A DNA stretch of 64,000 bases from Pelagibacterium xiamenense. GTDB lineage: Bacteria > Pseudomonadota > Alphaproteobacteria > Rhizobiales > Devosiaceae. Numbering within the stretch: position 1 is the stretch's first letter; the number at the start of each line of letters is the position of its first letter. The notes beneath the pieces were generated by a model that did no database searches, was not told the DNA's origin, and saw only the letters and a list, made by a program, of their open reading frames with translations. The translations under genes were made by a program, and so were the position numbers. Positions 30,569-40,717 of this stretch are shown here, one piece after another. Location of the stretch: positions 62,001-126,000 of the forward strand of contig NZ_JAJOYS010000001.1 of the NCBI RefSeq assembly GCF_021166475.1, in the 5' to 3' direction.

Positions 30569-31735
30569 ATGAGCGGTGCGCTGTTCGTCTTTTCCATCAA
30601 CGTCACGCTCGCGCTTGCCATGGCCGCGGGCTTTTTTGCCGTAGCCCGCTTCGACCCCAAAAACACCGCCGCGCGCTGGATGGTGCTCGCCTTTCTGCTC
30701 GGCGGACTGAGCATCGCCTCCGAATTCGCCATCAGCGGGGGGATCTTCGTCTCGCTCGCGCGCATGACCGTGGCGCTGGCCTTCCTCGCGGCCATGCTGA
30801 CCGTCGCCGTAGCGCTTTCGCGCTACTACAACACCACCCAGGACTGGCCGAGCCTGAGCGTGATCTTCGTCGCCTCGGCCATGCTTTATACGCTGACCCT
30901 GGAGATGCCGCGCAACGACCCCGTCCGCCAGGTCCTCTACCAGCTGCCCTATGCGCTCGTAAGCCTCCTGGGGCTGAGCCACGTGTGGCGCTCCAAACGC
31001 CGCGCGGCGCTCGACTGGTGCCTGATGGTCCTTCTTATGGCCTCGGCGCTGCTCTTTGCCGCCAAGTCGGTGATCGCCAACCTCGTGGGCGGCGTCGGCG
31101 CACAGGCGCAGGACTATTCGCGGACCGTTTATGCGATGATCTCGCAGTCCTCCGGCGCCATCCTCGTTCTGATGGTCGGCATGCTGATCCTCGTCATGCT
31201 CGCGCGCGAAACCGCGGCGCGCCTGATCCGCCAGTCCGAGCGCGACAGCGCGACAGGGTTCCTCAACCGCACCGGTTTCATGAACCACGGCGATGCACTT
31301 TTAAGAAAGCTCGGCAATGGCAGCGCCAGCGAAGCCGCGCTGATCCTCCTCGCTCTCGACGGAAGCTTTGAGGACGCCGCCGTCGAGACGCAGATCCGGC
31401 TCCTCGCCGGATTGCTCCACGCCATCGATCCGCCCGGCGCATGCATCGGCCGGCTCGGCCCGACCCAGTTCGCCGTCCTTTTGCCGCACGTCAATCTGCT
31501 CAGCGCCCGCCAGACCGCCGAAGGCCTCCGGCGCAAGACGGCCAAAGGCGAAAAAAACGCCCCCGCCGCGACCGCCAGTTTCGGTATCACCGAACGAGAA
31601 CGCACCGATACGCTGTCGGACATGATCTTGCGCGCCGACTGGGCGCTCGAAGAGGCCCGGCACGCGGGCGGCGATTGCGTGCGTCTTTCCGCCCGCGCCG
31701 CCCTCGGCGTGGTCCGTCACGGCGCCGTCAGTTGA
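30569..31735 (+). CDS. Membrane protein with degenerate GGDEF domain
   Basis: In this 388-residue protein, residues 1-215 carry about six or seven membrane helices of the 7TM/MHYT-like sensor kind. A linker (RLIRQSERDSATGFLNRTGF) matches the DxLTGLxNR start of a GGDEF domain, which spans about 224-380. The signature is RLGPTQF at 295-301 where GGDEF should be. The catalytic Asp/Glu are gone, so it cannot make c-di-GMP in the normal way. It may bind GTP or act as a receptor or scaffold. It overlaps the convergent ClpP-like gene by 8 bp. Confidence 0.82.
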   Translation: MSGALFVFSINVTLALAMAAGFFAVARFDPKNTAARWMVLAFLLGGLSIASEFAISGGIFVSLARMTVALAFLAAMLTVAVALSRYYNTTQDWPSLSVIFVASAMLYTLTLEMPRNDPVRQVLYQLPYALVSLLGLSHVWRSKRRAALDWCLMVLLMASALLFAAKSVIANLVGGVGAQAQDYSRTVYAMISQSSGAILVLMVGMLILVMLARETAARLIRQSERDSATGFLNRTGFMNHGDALLRKLGNGSASEAALILLALDGSFEDAAVETQIRLLAGLLHAIDPPGACIGRLGPTQFAVLLPHVNLLSARQTAEGLRRKTAKGEKNAPAATASFGITERERTDTLSDMILRADWALEEARHAGGDCVRLSARAALGVVRHGAVS

Positions 31736-32531
31736 CCGCGGTGTCCGCGAGCCGGTAGCGCTCGAGCTCCTCGCGGGTGAAATAGTAGAGCTTGTCCGGC
31801 GGGGTCTCCATGGCGTGGATCCAGAGGTCCGGATCGACCTCCATGGCAACGAGATGCCGCGTGATCCGCGCCGTCAGCGTCTGGGCATCCGACATCGCCT
31901 GCGCCGGCCCGATTTCGGCAACCGCGCGCGCCGACGCCGCATAGATCTGATGCACCCCCACCGAGGCTGCCGCATCGACCGACCGGCTCGTCCCGGCTGC
32001 AAGGATCAGCGGACACGAGGACGCACAGACCGCTCCCGCGGCAACCGAGGTGCCATAGCCGCGCTCCCGGATCGCCGCTGCGATCGCAAGCGCGTCATCG
32101 AGCGACCCGCCGGGGGAATTGAGCGCGACGGTTTCGATGTAATCCCCGCGCCGTTCGAGTTCCGCTTCGAACCGCGCCGCGGCGCCCGCCCCGATGGTGC
32201 CGGTGAGCGCGAGAACGCCTTGCGGCCCGAGCTCGATCGCAAGCGGCGCCGTGAGCACCGCTTCGGGCGTGGTGATCGTTTCGTGCGGGCGGAAAGCCGG
32301 ATCGCCGGGATCGATCTCGGGACGGTCCACCGCCGGCAGCACGGGATCGGCGATATTGGCCGGATCGGCCGGCGGCGTATCGGCGCTGAGCGCCATATAA
32401 TCGATCAGGAGCACCGATGCCGTGCCCAAAAGCATGGCGAAAAAGGAAAGCCGCAGGATATCCCCGTCCTCGATCGCGGCGAGCCGCGCGAGGATACCTT
32501 TGGCCATGCGTTGGGGACCGGCGGCATTCAT
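31728..32531 (-). CDS. ClpP-like membrane-anchored periplasmic protein
   Basis: The 267-residue protein has one N-terminal membrane helix (about 27-48), then a Pro/Asp-rich linker to about residue 90 and a ClpP/crotonase-like domain. VALNSPGGSLDDALAIA (135-151) is the oxyanion-loop motif. S171 in CASSC is the likely nucleophile and H194 in VGVHQIY the likely base. Proteins of this kind (COG3904-like) are presumed periplasmic serine peptidases without known substrates. Its ATG overlaps the stop of the upstream coiled-coil gene by ATGA, so the two are a pair. Confidence 0.8.
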   Translation of the reverse strand: MNAAGPQRMAKGILARLAAIEDGDILRLSFFAMLLGTASVLLIDYMALSADTPPADPANIADPVLPAVDRPEIDPGDPAFRPHETITTPEAVLTAPLAIELGPQGVLALTGTIGAGAAARFEAELERRGDYIETVALNSPGGSLDDALAIAAAIRERGYGTSVAAGAVCASSCPLILAAGTSRSVDAAASVGVHQIYAASARAVAEIGPAQAMSDAQTLTARITRHLVAMEVDPDLWIHAMETPPDKLYYFTREELERYRLADTAVN

Positions 32532-33907
32532 GGGCGTTGCGGGCCGTCCCCGCGCCGGCCGCGCGCGGGCAGCGTGGTGACGGTATCGTCATCGGTAACA
32601 CCGTCGTCGGCTGCCGCCTCTACCGAGTGGTCCTGCGGGTGCGAGGTCTGCTCCTCGGCCTGCGAGGCATCCTCGGCTTCCATGCTTTCGACCCCAGGCG
32701 CGGGGTCCGGCTGCGGTTGCGTCGCCAGCATCTGGTTGTGCAGCGCGACGGCGCGCATCATCTCGCCCGCCGTCATCGTCTCGGCATCCTCGCGCAACGC
32801 CGCGTCGCGCCGCATGGCGCTGTGGGCCACCGCCATGATGAGGACGAGAACGACAGGCAGCAGGTCGATCGAAATCGCGCCGGCCCAGGAGGGGACGAAG
32901 TCCTCCGCGTAGCGCAGCACGGCCTCGGCACTTGAAAGCGGCACGAAACGCCGCGGTTCGACCCGCGCTTCGCCCAATATCGCATCGGCGGCGTCCGCCA
33001 GCGCGGTCGATTGCGCGGCGACCGCGTCGCGGATATTGGCCATGGCGAGCCCCTGACGGAAGACGAGGTTTTCGCTCTGCCCGTCGGCAACAGGCGCGAT
33101 GAACCCCAGTGAGAGATCTTCCGCCGCGCGGCGCACCGAAGGGGCGACCGAGGTTTCCTGCAGTGCCGCGATGACCCCGGTCAATTGTACGATCTCGGCA
33201 GCGAACCGGTCCGCGCGCGGCTGCACTTCGCCCGGCGCCGAAACGAGTTCGCGCATCGCCGAAAGGTGCTGCGACCCCGTCTCGAAAAGTGCGCTCACAC
33301 GCTCCTGCGACGCGGTGATCGTGCCCGTCAGCGCCTCGAGCTGGGCCGACATCTGCGAAAGAAGCTGCACCACCGAGCCCGATCCCGACGACCCCGTCAG
33401 CGCCCCGGCCTCGCGCTCCTGCTCTGCCAGCGTCGCGAAACGCTCGGACGCGCGCTGCACATCAGGCAGCAGCGACTGCGCCGAGAGCGCGTTGGCATGC
33501 GCCGCGTCGAGATCGCCCGCGTAGTCTTCGAGCGTCACCGCCATATGCTGTTCGAGCGCCGCCGACCCCGCAAGCGCTGCCGCATTGAGCCACGAGCTCA
33601 TCGCGATGATCATCACCGACCCAAGCAGCATCACCCCCGCAAGGACGATCCGCTGACCCACCTCCGTCATGAGCGGCAGGAGCCGCATCATGTAGCTCCA
33701 GAAGACATAGATCCCGACCGACACCGCGGCCGAATAGATGATCGCGGCAAAAAAGACGAAATTGGCGTCGCCGTCCAGAAGCCCGCGCACGCCGAGATAG
33801 GTATAAACGCCGCTCGCCAGCGCCAGGACCGCCAGGGCAAAACGCGTCGTGGTTTCAAGCCCGGATAGCGTCTGGCCGATCCGGAGGGCGGGAGTGAGAG
33901 TGGGCAT
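32528..33907 (-). CDS. Membrane protein with long periplasmic coiled coil
   Basis: The 459-residue protein has three helices near residues 22-115 (for example FALAVLALASGVYTYLG). A long Ala/Glu/Gln-rich helical region, probably coiled coil, runs from about 120 to 350. A further helix is near 370 (LLPVVLVLIMAVAHSAM), and the tail is acidic and disordered. The layout recalls the transmembrane part of chemoreceptor-like or tail-tape-like proteins, but no signalling domain is seen. The start is put at ATG 33907 (MPTLTPALRIGQ); codons upstream look non-coding. It is translationally coupled to the ClpP-like gene and may anchor or feed it (inference). Confidence 0.65.
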   Translation of the reverse strand: MPTLTPALRIGQTLSGLETTTRFALAVLALASGVYTYLGVRGLLDGDANFVFFAAIIYSAAVSVGIYVFWSYMMRLLPLMTEVGQRIVLAGVMLLGSVMIIAMSSWLNAAALAGSAALEQHMAVTLEDYAGDLDAAHANALSAQSLLPDVQRASERFATLAEQEREAGALTGSSGSGSVVQLLSQMSAQLEALTGTITASQERVSALFETGSQHLSAMRELVSAPGEVQPRADRFAAEIVQLTGVIAALQETSVAPSVRRAAEDLSLGFIAPVADGQSENLVFRQGLAMANIRDAVAAQSTALADAADAILGEARVEPRRFVPLSSAEAVLRYAEDFVPSWAGAISIDLLPVVLVLIMAVAHSAMRRDAALREDAETMTAGEMMRAVALHNQMLATQPQPDPAPGVESMEAEDASQAEEQTSHPQDHSVEAAADDGVTDDDTVTTLPARGRRGDGPQRP

Positions 33908-34126
33908 GAGCGTCCAAACGGGTCCGAAGGGGAAAAGTTGACGGCAGCTTAACAGCGATAAACGGGCGAAATCGAGGCCTTTCATCCGCCTTGCGGGCGC
34001 GGCGTCCCGCCCGCTAACGCAAAGGTGATCGCGCCGCACGCATCGAACGGCCGCGCAGGACGTTGCGCCAAGGCGCCGGAGGGGCATTCCTGGCGCGATC
34101 AATCGAATTCGCACGGAGGGACTTCT

Positions 34127-34909
34127 ATGACGCTTTCCAGACGCACCACGCTCCGCTTGGGCGCGACCACGCTGGCGGGGCTAGGGCTTTCGGCCGTCAT
34201 GCCGCGCATCGCCTTTACGCAAAACACCATGGGGGACACATACGAAACCGACGACGGCACGCTGACCGTCTCCCCGATCTCTCACGCCTCGCTCGTCCTG
34301 ACCACCCCGTCCGCTGTGATCTATGCCGATCCGGTCGGTGGCGCGGCGCTTTACGAGGGCCATCCGCCTCCCGACCTCATCCTCGTCACGCACGAGCACG
34401 GGGACCATTACGATCCGGATACGCTCAGCTCGCTGATCGGCCCGGACACGCGCATCGTCGCCAACCCGGCGGTCTTCGACATGCTCCCCGAAGCGCTCGC
34501 CGCCCAGGCCGAAGCGATCGGCAATGGCGAAAGCACGAGCTTCGGTGACATCGGTATTGATGCCATCCCCGCCTACAACACCACCGAGGACCGGCTCCAA
34601 TACCACCCCCAGGGCCGGGACAACGGCTATGTGCTCACCATCGGCGACACGCGCGTCTATATCGCCGGGGACACCGAGGACATCCCCGAAATGCGGGCGC
34701 TCGAGAATATCGACATCGCCTTCGTGCCGATGAACCTCCCCTACACCATGGACGAGGCCCAGGCCGCCTCCGGCGTCGGCGCTTTCGCTCCGGCGGTCGT
34801 CTACCCCTATCACTACAGGGGCAGCGACCTCGACCTGTTCGAGGACCTTCTGGGCGGGGAGAACGTAGAAACCGAGGTGGTCAGGGGGCCATGGTACGAG
34901 GACGCGTAA
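34127..34909 (+). CDS. Tat-exported metallo-beta-lactamase-fold hydrolase
   Basis: The 260-residue precursor has a twin-arginine signal (SRRTTLRLG at 4-12) and a periplasmic domain with the metal motif HEHGDH (89-94). Further metal ligands are likely in AGDTED near 185 and the late YPYHYRG. This is the UlaG/COG2220-like branch of the MBL fold, whose members hydrolyse varied esters or lactones. The substrate is unknown. The start follows GGAGGGAC. It stands alone, convergent with clpS (75-bp gap). Confidence 0.85.
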   Translation: MTLSRRTTLRLGATTLAGLGLSAVMPRIAFTQNTMGDTYETDDGTLTVSPISHASLVLTTPSAVIYADPVGGAALYEGHPPPDLILVTHEHGDHYDPDTLSSLIGPDTRIVANPAVFDMLPEALAAQAEAIGNGESTSFGDIGIDAIPAYNTTEDRLQYHPQGRDNGYVLTIGDTRVYIAGDTEDIPEMRALENIDIAFVPMNLPYTMDEAQAASGVGAFAPAVVYPYHYRGSDLDLFEDLLGGENVETEVVRGPWYEDA

Positions 34910-34984
34910 CCCGGGTCGCCAGCCCCTCATGTCCGCCCTCTCGCAAGGAGGATGGTAAGGGGTATCGGCGGCGCTGACGCGGGC

Positions 34985-35290
34985 CTATTCCTCCGGCTCG
35001 GTCGTCACCATCAGGGGGAAGCCCGCGCGTTGGCCGGCTTCTATGGCGTCTTCGGCCTTGGTTTCGGCAACCTCGCGGGTATAGACCGCGATGGTGCAAA
35101 CCCCGTGGGTATGCGCGGTCATCATCCGCGCATAGGCCTCGTCTTCGGTGAGCGCGAAGACCTTCTTGAGGACCGTCACGACGAACTCACGCGGAGTGAA
35201 ATCGTCATTGACCAGGATCACCTTGTGCAACCGCGGCTTTTCCGGCTTGGTGATCGTTTTTGTGCTTTTTTCGGTGGATGTGTCGCTCAT
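34985..35290 (-). CDS. clpS: ClpS, adaptor of the ClpAP protease
   Basis: The 101-residue protein is ClpS, which hands N-degron substrates to ClpA. An unstructured N-terminal arm (1-22) leads to the conserved core HKVILVNDDFTPREFVVTVL. The later block has MMTAHTHGVCTIAVYTREVAE. The start is ATG 35290 (MSDTSTEK); a longer reading to 35362 lacks family support. clpA is not adjacent, which is less usual. Confidence 0.94.
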   Translation of the reverse strand: MSDTSTEKSTKTITKPEKPRLHKVILVNDDFTPREFVVTVLKKVFALTEDEAYARMMTAHTHGVCTIAVYTREVAETKAEDAIEAGQRAGFPLMVTTEPEE

Positions 35291-35444
35291 TCGTCCGGCT
35301 CCATCAAAAAGCCTGCGGGGTTCCGCGTGAGACAAAACCACTATAGCGCGGCCAGACCGCACTGGCCACAGGACCGGTGCGCCACGCGATCAAATTTGGG
35401 TTTGAACCGCGCCGTAAGGCACGGGTCCGGCCGTCACCCGCCGC

Positions 35445-37265
35445 CTAGCCAGCTTCGGCCTGCGCGGCGCGCATGGCCCGCTTGCGGTCGTGCGGATCGA
35501 GATGGATCTTGCGCAGGCGCACCGATTGCGGGGTGACTTCGACGTATTCGTCATCCGCGATATAGCTCAGCGCCTGCTCGAGGCTCAGCCGCTTGGGCGG
35601 GGTGAGCCGTACCGCCTCGTCCTTGGACGTCGTGCGGATATTGGTCAATTGCTTGCCCTTCAAGACGTTCACCTCGAGGTCGTTCTCGCGGTTGTGCTCA
35701 CCCACGATCATGCCCTCATAAACGTCGACCCCGGCCTCGATCAGCATCGGCCCGCGATCTTCGAGGTTGAAAAGCGCATAGGCGACCGAACTGCCCGTGC
35801 CGTTGGAAATCAGAACGCCCGTGCGGCGCGTGGGCAGCGGACCCTTGAAGGGCGCATATTCGTGGAACACGCGGTTGAAGACCGCCGTGCCGCGCGTGTC
35901 GGACAGGAGCTCGGCCTGATAGCCGATCAATCCGCGCGTGGGCACGTGCAGCCGCACGCGGGTACGCCCGGTGCCCGAGGGGCGCATCTCGACGAGATCG
36001 CCGCGCCGCTCGGTGAGCTTTTGCACCACCGTCGAAGCGTATTCGTCGTCCACGTCGATGATGACTTCCTCGATCGGCTCGAGCTTCTGCCCGTTCTCCT
36101 CACGGAACAAGACCTTGGGACGCCCGAGGCACAATTCGAACCCCTCGCGGCGCATGGTTTCGATGAGCACGCCGAGCTGCAATTCGCCCCGGCCCGCGAC
36201 GTCGAAGGAATCGTTGTCGTCGCCCGGCGTGATCCGGATCGCGATATTGCCCTCGGCCTCGCGCATCAGACGCTCGCGGATGACGCGCGACTGCACCTTG
36301 TCGCCTTCCCGGCCCGCCAGCGGACCGTCATTGATGCGGAAGGTGACCGAGATCGTCGGCGGATCGATGGGCTTGGCCTCGAGCGGCTCGGTGACCGAGG
36401 GAACGGCGATGGTGTTGGCCACGGTGGCGGTTTCGAGCCCGGCCAGCGCGACGATGTCGCCCGCGGTGCCCTCTTCGATGGGCTCGCGTTCAAGCCCGCG
36501 GAAACCCAGGACCTTGGAGATACGGCCCTTTTCGACGGTCTTGCCATCGCGGCCGAGCGCGTGGACGGAATCGCCGGGCTTGACCGAGCCCGAAACGATG
36601 CGGCCGGTCAGGATACGCCCGAGGAACGGATTGCGCTCGATTGTGGTCACCAGCATGCGGAACGGCCCGTCTTCGACCCGGGGTTCGGAGAAATGCTCGA
36701 CGACCTTGTCGAGGAGCGGCCCGACGGTATCCCTGGGGCCCTGCGGCTCCTCGGCCATCCAGCCCTGCTTGGCCGAGCCGTAGAGCACCGGGAAGTCGAG
36801 CTGTTCGGGACTGGCGTCGAGCGAAACGAAGAGATCGAAAATCTCGTCGAGAACCTCGTTGTGCCGCTCTTCGGGCTTGTCGATCTTGTTGATGGCAACG
36901 ATGGGCCGGAGCCCCAGCGCCAAGGCCTTCGAAAGCACGAACTTGGTCTGCGGCATCGGGCCTTCGGCGGCATCGACGAGGATCACCGCGCCATCCACCA
37001 TCGACAGGATGCGCTCGACCTCGCCGCCGAAATCGGCGTGACCCGGCGTATCGACGATGTTGATGCGCGTGTCCTTCCAGTTGAGCGAGGTCACCTTGGC
37101 GAGGATGGTGATGCCGCGCTCCTTTTCGAGGTCGTTGCTGTCCATCACGCGTTCGTCGACGCGCTGGTTGTCCCGGAAGGTGCCGGACTGGCGCAGGAGG
37201 ACGTCGATAAGCGTGGTCTTGCCATGGTCGACGTGGGCGATGATCGCGATATTGCGCAGGGTCAT
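35445..37265 (-). CDS. typA: Ribosome-associated GTPase TypA/BipA
   Basis: The 606-residue translational GTPase has G1 AHVDHGKTT (10-18), the switch [22 protein letters not shown], two beta-barrel domains and the C-terminal BipA domain ([37 protein letters not shown]). It aids late large-subunit assembly and growth under stress or cold. The start is ATG 37265 ([15 protein letters not shown]), the family norm; codons upstream in the frame are not conserved in style. It is a single-gene unit. Confidence 0.96.
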   Translation of the reverse strand: MTLRNIAIIAHVDHGKTTLIDVLLRQSGTFRDNQRVDERVMDSNDLEKERGITILAKVTSLNWKDTRINIVDTPGHADFGGEVERILSMVDGAVILVDAAEGPMPQTKFVLSKALALGLRPIVAINKIDKPEERHNEVLDEIFDLFVSLDASPEQLDFPVLYGSAKQGWMAEEPQGPRDTVGPLLDKVVEHFSEPRVEDGPFRMLVTTIERNPFLGRILTGRIVSGSVKPGDSVHALGRDGKTVEKGRISKVLGFRGLEREPIEEGTAGDIVALAGLETATVANTIAVPSVTEPLEAKPIDPPTISVTFRINDGPLAGREGDKVQSRVIRERLMREAEGNIAIRITPGDDNDSFDVAGRGELQLGVLIETMRREGFELCLGRPKVLFREENGQKLEPIEEVIIDVDDEYASTVVQKLTERRGDLVEMRPSGTGRTRVRLHVPTRGLIGYQAELLSDTRGTAVFNRVFHEYAPFKGPLPTRRTGVLISNGTGSSVAYALFNLEDRGPMLIEAGVDVYEGMIVGEHNRENDLEVNVLKGKQLTNIRTTSKDEAVRLTPPKRLSLEQALSYIADDEYVEVTPQSVRLRKIHLDPHDRKRAMRAAQAEAG

Positions 37266-37432
37266 GAATGGGCCGCTAGCGTTGTGGCGCACCCAAAGCG
37301 GAACCCCTCTCGTGGGATGGACCAACGGGGGCGTTTGGCGTGCGCCGATGATTTCGGAATTGGGCGTTGCGCCAGCCCATACCCCAGCACGGCCGCGCGG
37401 ACAAGGAAAAACGGCGCATTCGAGCCATGCGC

Positions 37433-37463
37433 GGGGCGCCGGAGCCGTTTCGTCCGGCGCCCC
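37433..37463 (-). terminator. Hairpin after the VOC gene
   Basis: GGGGCGCCGGA (37433-37443) and TCCGGCGCCCC (37453-37463) form an 11-bp perfect stem with a 9-nt loop, 7 bp past the VOC stop on the reverse strand. No T-run is present, so it may be a transcript-stabilising or weak termination signal. Confidence 0.5.
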
Positions 37464-37469
37464 GAAGGG

Positions 37470-37853
37470 CTATTTCAGCGATCGCGGCTTGTCTTCGGCC
37501 TGCCAGAGCCCCAGGCCAAAGCCATCCGGGTCCAGAAAATCGGCGCTCCAGCCGCCGGGCGCTTCCTCGACCGGGGTGACGATGGTGACACCCTTTTCCG
37601 AGAGCGCGGCGACGATGTCGTCGATCCCGCCCTCGGTGATGTCGAAGATAAGCGCCGGGGTGTTGCCGCGCTTGCCTTCCATTTCGAAAAAGATGATCTC
37701 GAGCCCCTGGTCGAGCGATCCCGAGAGCCAGAAAGGCTCGGCGCCCTCCTGCCGGACGAGGCCCAGGCCCAGCACGTCGTTGTAGAAGGTTTCCGTGCGC
37801 TTGATGTCGGCGACGTAATAAACGACCGAAGCGCGGTGGGGTTTGGGTAGCAT
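37470..37853 (-). CDS. VOC-family (glyoxalase-like) protein
   Basis: The 127-residue vicinal-oxygen-chelate fold protein has [22 protein letters not shown] in the first beta-alpha-beta-beta-beta unit and [13 protein letters not shown] in the second. The likely metal ligand in the C-terminal half is the Glu/Gln near the end of the last strand. Function is not fixed; the family includes dioxygenases and resistance proteins. It lies 24 bp downstream of a sigma-factor-like gene on the same strand, so it is probably its co-transcribed partner. Confidence 0.82.
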   Translation of the reverse strand: MLPKPHRASVVYYVADIKRTETFYNDVLGLGLVRQEGAEPFWLSGSLDQGLEIIFFEMEGKRGNTPALIFDITEGGIDDIVAALSEKGVTIVTPVEEAPGGWSADFLDPDGFGLGLWQAEDKPRSLK

Positions 37854-37877
37854 CTCGATTGCCTCCTTGGCGTTTGC

Positions 37878-38489
37878 TTACAACCCTTGTTGCCGCGCTT
37901 GGGGGTTTTGTGAGCGGCGGATGACGAAAAAATGCCCGTCCGGGTCGTGGGTCGCAAAGGTCCCCCCACGGCGCAGATAGGAGGCGAGGCCCTCCCGGAT
38001 CTGCCCGTATGCCAGATCGAGACTGAGCCCGGGCAGTCCCTCGGGCATTGCGACCCCGCGCCCGGCCAGCACCTTTTTGAGCGCCACCACGCGCTGGCGC
38101 AGCGCCGCGTCGGAGATTTCGAGCAGATAGGCGATCTCGCGCCGGCTGTGCCCCGATAGCGCCAGAGCCGCAACGACGCGCAGGGATCGCGGCAGATCGC
38201 ACAAAAGCGCGGCCAGCTGTTCACCGTTCCTGGCGGCTTCTGGCTCCTGCCCGTCCTGCCATTGCGCCTCGCGCTGCTGTCGGCGGGCGGCACTGCGCGC
38301 GTCGAACGCGGCACGCTTGCGAACAGCACCGGCCATCCAGCGCCGGTTGGCGGGCGATGCGATATCCCCGCGCCCGGCGCGGATCGCCGCGAGAATCACC
38401 TCCTGGACGATGTCCTCGGCCTCCTCGACCCGCCGCGCATAGCGCCGGGCGGTGCCCAAAAGGGTGCGGTAGTGACGCGATTGGTCCAT
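37878..38489 (-). CDS. RNA polymerase sigma-70-family (ECF-like) factor
   Basis: The 203-residue protein has a sigma region 2-like part (LLGTARRYARRVEEAEDIVQ) and a region 4 helix-turn-helix (LPRSLRVVAALALSGHSRRE). IAYLLEISDAALRQRVVALKK follows. The last 50 residues are not part of the sigma core. The start used is ATG 38489; GTG at 38507 would add six residues. It is followed on the same strand by a VOC gene. No anti-sigma gene is adjacent, which suggests regulation by its C-terminal extension or by the VOC protein (inference). Confidence 0.75.
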   Translation of the reverse strand: MDQSRHYRTLLGTARRYARRVEEAEDIVQEVILAAIRAGRGDIASPANRRWMAGAVRKRAAFDARSAARRQQREAQWQDGQEPEAARNGEQLAALLCDLPRSLRVVAALALSGHSRREIAYLLEISDAALRQRVVALKKVLAGRGVAMPEGLPGLSLDLAYGQIREGLASYLRRGGTFATHDPDGHFFVIRRSQNPQARQQGL

Positions 38490-38569
38490 GGATGGGGGCC
38501 GCCCCACGTTAGCGTTGAGCAGACTCTAGCGTCCGCGCGCAGGCTTGTCGAAGGGCAAGCGCCCAACGA

Positions 38570-38591
38570 AAAGCCCGGTCGCCCGGGCTTT
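38570..38591 (-). terminator. Intrinsic terminator after argG
   Basis: AAAGCCCGG (38570-38578) pairs with CCGGGCTTT (38583-38591) around TCGC, 19 bp after the argG stop on the reverse strand; the stem ends in a TTTT tract on that strand. Confidence 0.8.
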
Positions 38592-38609
38592 CCTGTCGGT
38601 CGCGGCTTT

Positions 38610-39833
38610 TTAGGCGCCGGTTCTGAGCTTGCGCGCGCCATAGGTCTTCAAGCGCAGCCCGTTGAGCTTGATGAAGCCCTCGGCGTCGTGGTGATCGTAG
38701 GTGCCGGTGCCTTCCTCGAAGGTGACGAGGTCTTCCGAATAAAGCGAATAGGGCGAGGAGCGCCCCACGACCTGCACCGAGCCCTTGTAGAGCTTGACCG
38801 TCACCTCACCGGTGACGAACTCCTGGCTCTTGTCGATCAGGGCCTGCAGCATCTCGCGCTCGGGCGCGTACCAGAACCCGTTATAGATGAGTTCGGCATA
38901 GCGCGGCATGATCTCGTCTTTAAGATGCGCCGCGCCGCGGTCGAGCGTGATCGATTCGATCCCCCGATGCGCCGCCAGGAGGATCGTGCCGCCCGGCGTC
39001 TCGTAAATGCCGCGGCTTTTCATGCCCACGAAACGGTTCTCGACCAGGTCGAGCCGCCCGACGCCGTGCTTGCCGCCAAGTTCATTGAGCTTTTCAAGGA
39101 AGGCCGCCGGGGAGAGCGTTTCGCCATTGACCGAAACCCCGTCGCCCTTTTCGAACCCGATGGTGACCGTTTCGGGCGTATCGGGCGCCTTCTCGGGATC
39201 GACAGTGCGCTGGTAGACGTAGTCCGGCGCTTCCTGCGCAGGATCCTCGAGCACCTTGCCCTCGGACGAGGTGTGCAGAAGGTTCGCATCGACCGAGAAC
39301 GGCGCCTCGCCGCGCTTGTCCTTGGGCACCGGGATCTGGTTGAGCTCGGCGTATTCGATGAGCTTGGTGCGGCTTTGAAGGTCCCATTCGCGCCAGGGCG
39401 CGATGACGCGGATCGAGGGGTTGAGCGCATAGGCGCAGAGTTCGAACCGCACCTGATCGTTGCCCTTGCCCGTCGCGCCATGCGCGATGGCGTCCGCACC
39501 GGTCTTCTCGGCGATCTCGACCATGCGCTTGGCGATCAGCGGCCGGGCGATGGAGGTGCCCAGGAGATAAACGCCTTCATAGACCGCGTTGGCGCGGAAC
39601 ATGGGGAAGACGAAATCGCGCACGAACTCCTCGCGCAGATCCTCGATATAGATCTCCTTGATACCCACGAGTTCGGCCTTGCGGCGCGCCTCTTCGAGCT
39701 CGTCGCCCTGGCCGAGGTCGGCTGTGAAGGTAACGACCTCGCAATCATAGGTATTGCGCAGCCATTTGAGGATGACCGAGGTATCGAGGCCGCCCGAATA
39801 GCCCAGCACGACCTTTTTGATGTCTTTGCCCAT
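38610..39833 (-). CDS. argG: Argininosuccinate synthase
   Basis: The 407-residue enzyme joins citrulline and aspartate using ATP, the penultimate arginine step. The N-terminal pyrophosphatase loop is [16 protein letters not shown]. Citrulline/aspartate-site blocks include [15 protein letters not shown] and [32 protein letters not shown] follows, then the C-terminal tetramer tail. Length matches the family. Start is ATG 39833 ([10 protein letters not shown]). argH is not nearby. A terminator lies downstream. Confidence 0.97.
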   Translation of the reverse strand: MGKDIKKVVLGYSGGLDTSVILKWLRNTYDCEVVTFTADLGQGDELEEARRKAELVGIKEIYIEDLREEFVRDFVFPMFRANAVYEGVYLLGTSIARPLIAKRMVEIAEKTGADAIAHGATGKGNDQVRFELCAYALNPSIRVIAPWREWDLQSRTKLIEYAELNQIPVPKDKRGEAPFSVDANLLHTSSEGKVLEDPAQEAPDYVYQRTVDPEKAPDTPETVTIGFEKGDGVSVNGETLSPAAFLEKLNELGGKHGVGRLDLVENRFVGMKSRGIYETPGGTILLAAHRGIESITLDRGAAHLKDEIMPRYAELIYNGFWYAPEREMLQALIDKSQEFVTGEVTVKLYKGSVQVVGRSSPYSLYSEDLVTFEEGTGTYDHHDAEGFIKLNGLRLKTYGARKLRTGA

Positions 39834-39998
39834 TGTGTACGCTTTTCTTTCCTTGGACAGCGTCCGCGATTGATGCGGGGCGACACTAAGCAGATCGCGC
39901 GCGCGCTGGCAACTCGGCGCCGCAAAAGCGTCATTTTCAGGTGGACGGTGGCGCGATTTCGATCAACATAGCAGCGCCGCACCCAGGAGACTTCCACC

Positions 39999-40646
39999 AT
40001 GCCGGACTTCTTGCCCGATCTGACGATCATTCTCGCCTTTGGCCTCGCGGCCATCGTGCTCGCGATCACACCGGGCCCGGACATGGCGCTGTTCATTTCG
40101 CGCACTGTCAATTACGGGACCCGGCACGGCTTTGCGACAGTCCTCGGCGCGCTGACCGGCATTGCGGTCCACACCATGCTTGTGGCGTTCGGCATCTCGA
40201 TCCTGATCCTCACCGCCCCCGCCGCCTTTATGGCGCTCAAGATCGCCGGCGCCGGCTATCTCATCTGGCTCGCCATCCAGGCGGTCCGCTCGGGCGCCGG
40301 CCTGCGGCTTTCCAAGCCGGGAGCGAAAGTGCCCACGCTCAAATCGAGCTACCTGACCGGGCTCGGGATCAACCTCACCAACCCCAAGATCGCGCTCTTT
40401 TTCGTAACCTTCCTGCCCCAATTTGTCTCCCCCGGAGACCCCGCGGCCAGCGCCAAGCTCGTCTTTTTCGGCCTCGAATTCGTCATCGTCTCGCTGCCCA
40501 TCGTCATCGCCATCGTATTCGGCGCGCGCTGGCTCACCGAAACGCTGATGAAGAGCGAGGCGGTGCAAAAGGCCCTCAACTGGAGCTTCGCCGCAGTATT
40601 CGCCGGCTTTGCGGCGACCATCCTCACCGCCCAGGCCCGCCACTGA
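39999..40646 (+). CDS. LysE-family translocator
   Basis: The 215-residue six-helix exporter has the family signature LAITPGPDMALFISRTVNYGT at about 27-47. The second hallmark is GLGINLTNPKIALFFVTFLP near 125-144. Members export basic or neutral amino acids, homoserine or related metabolites; the substrate is unknown. It lies divergent from argG with a 165-bp gap and is followed by the YqaE peptide. An arginine-linked role is possible but only a guess from position. Confidence 0.9.
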   Translation: MPDFLPDLTIILAFGLAAIVLAITPGPDMALFISRTVNYGTRHGFATVLGALTGIAVHTMLVAFGISILILTAPAAFMALKIAGAGYLIWLAIQAVRSGAGLRLSKPGAKVPTLKSSYLTGLGINLTNPKIALFFVTFLPQFVSPGDPAASAKLVFFGLEFVIVSLPIVIAIVFGARWLTETLMKSEAVQKALNWSFAAVFAGFAATILTAQARH

Positions 40647-40717
40647 CCCGCAGGGAACCGCGCCGCGCTTCGACCGTTGCTCTGGCGTAGGCAAACCTGT
40701 TTCAGAGGCACATTTTC

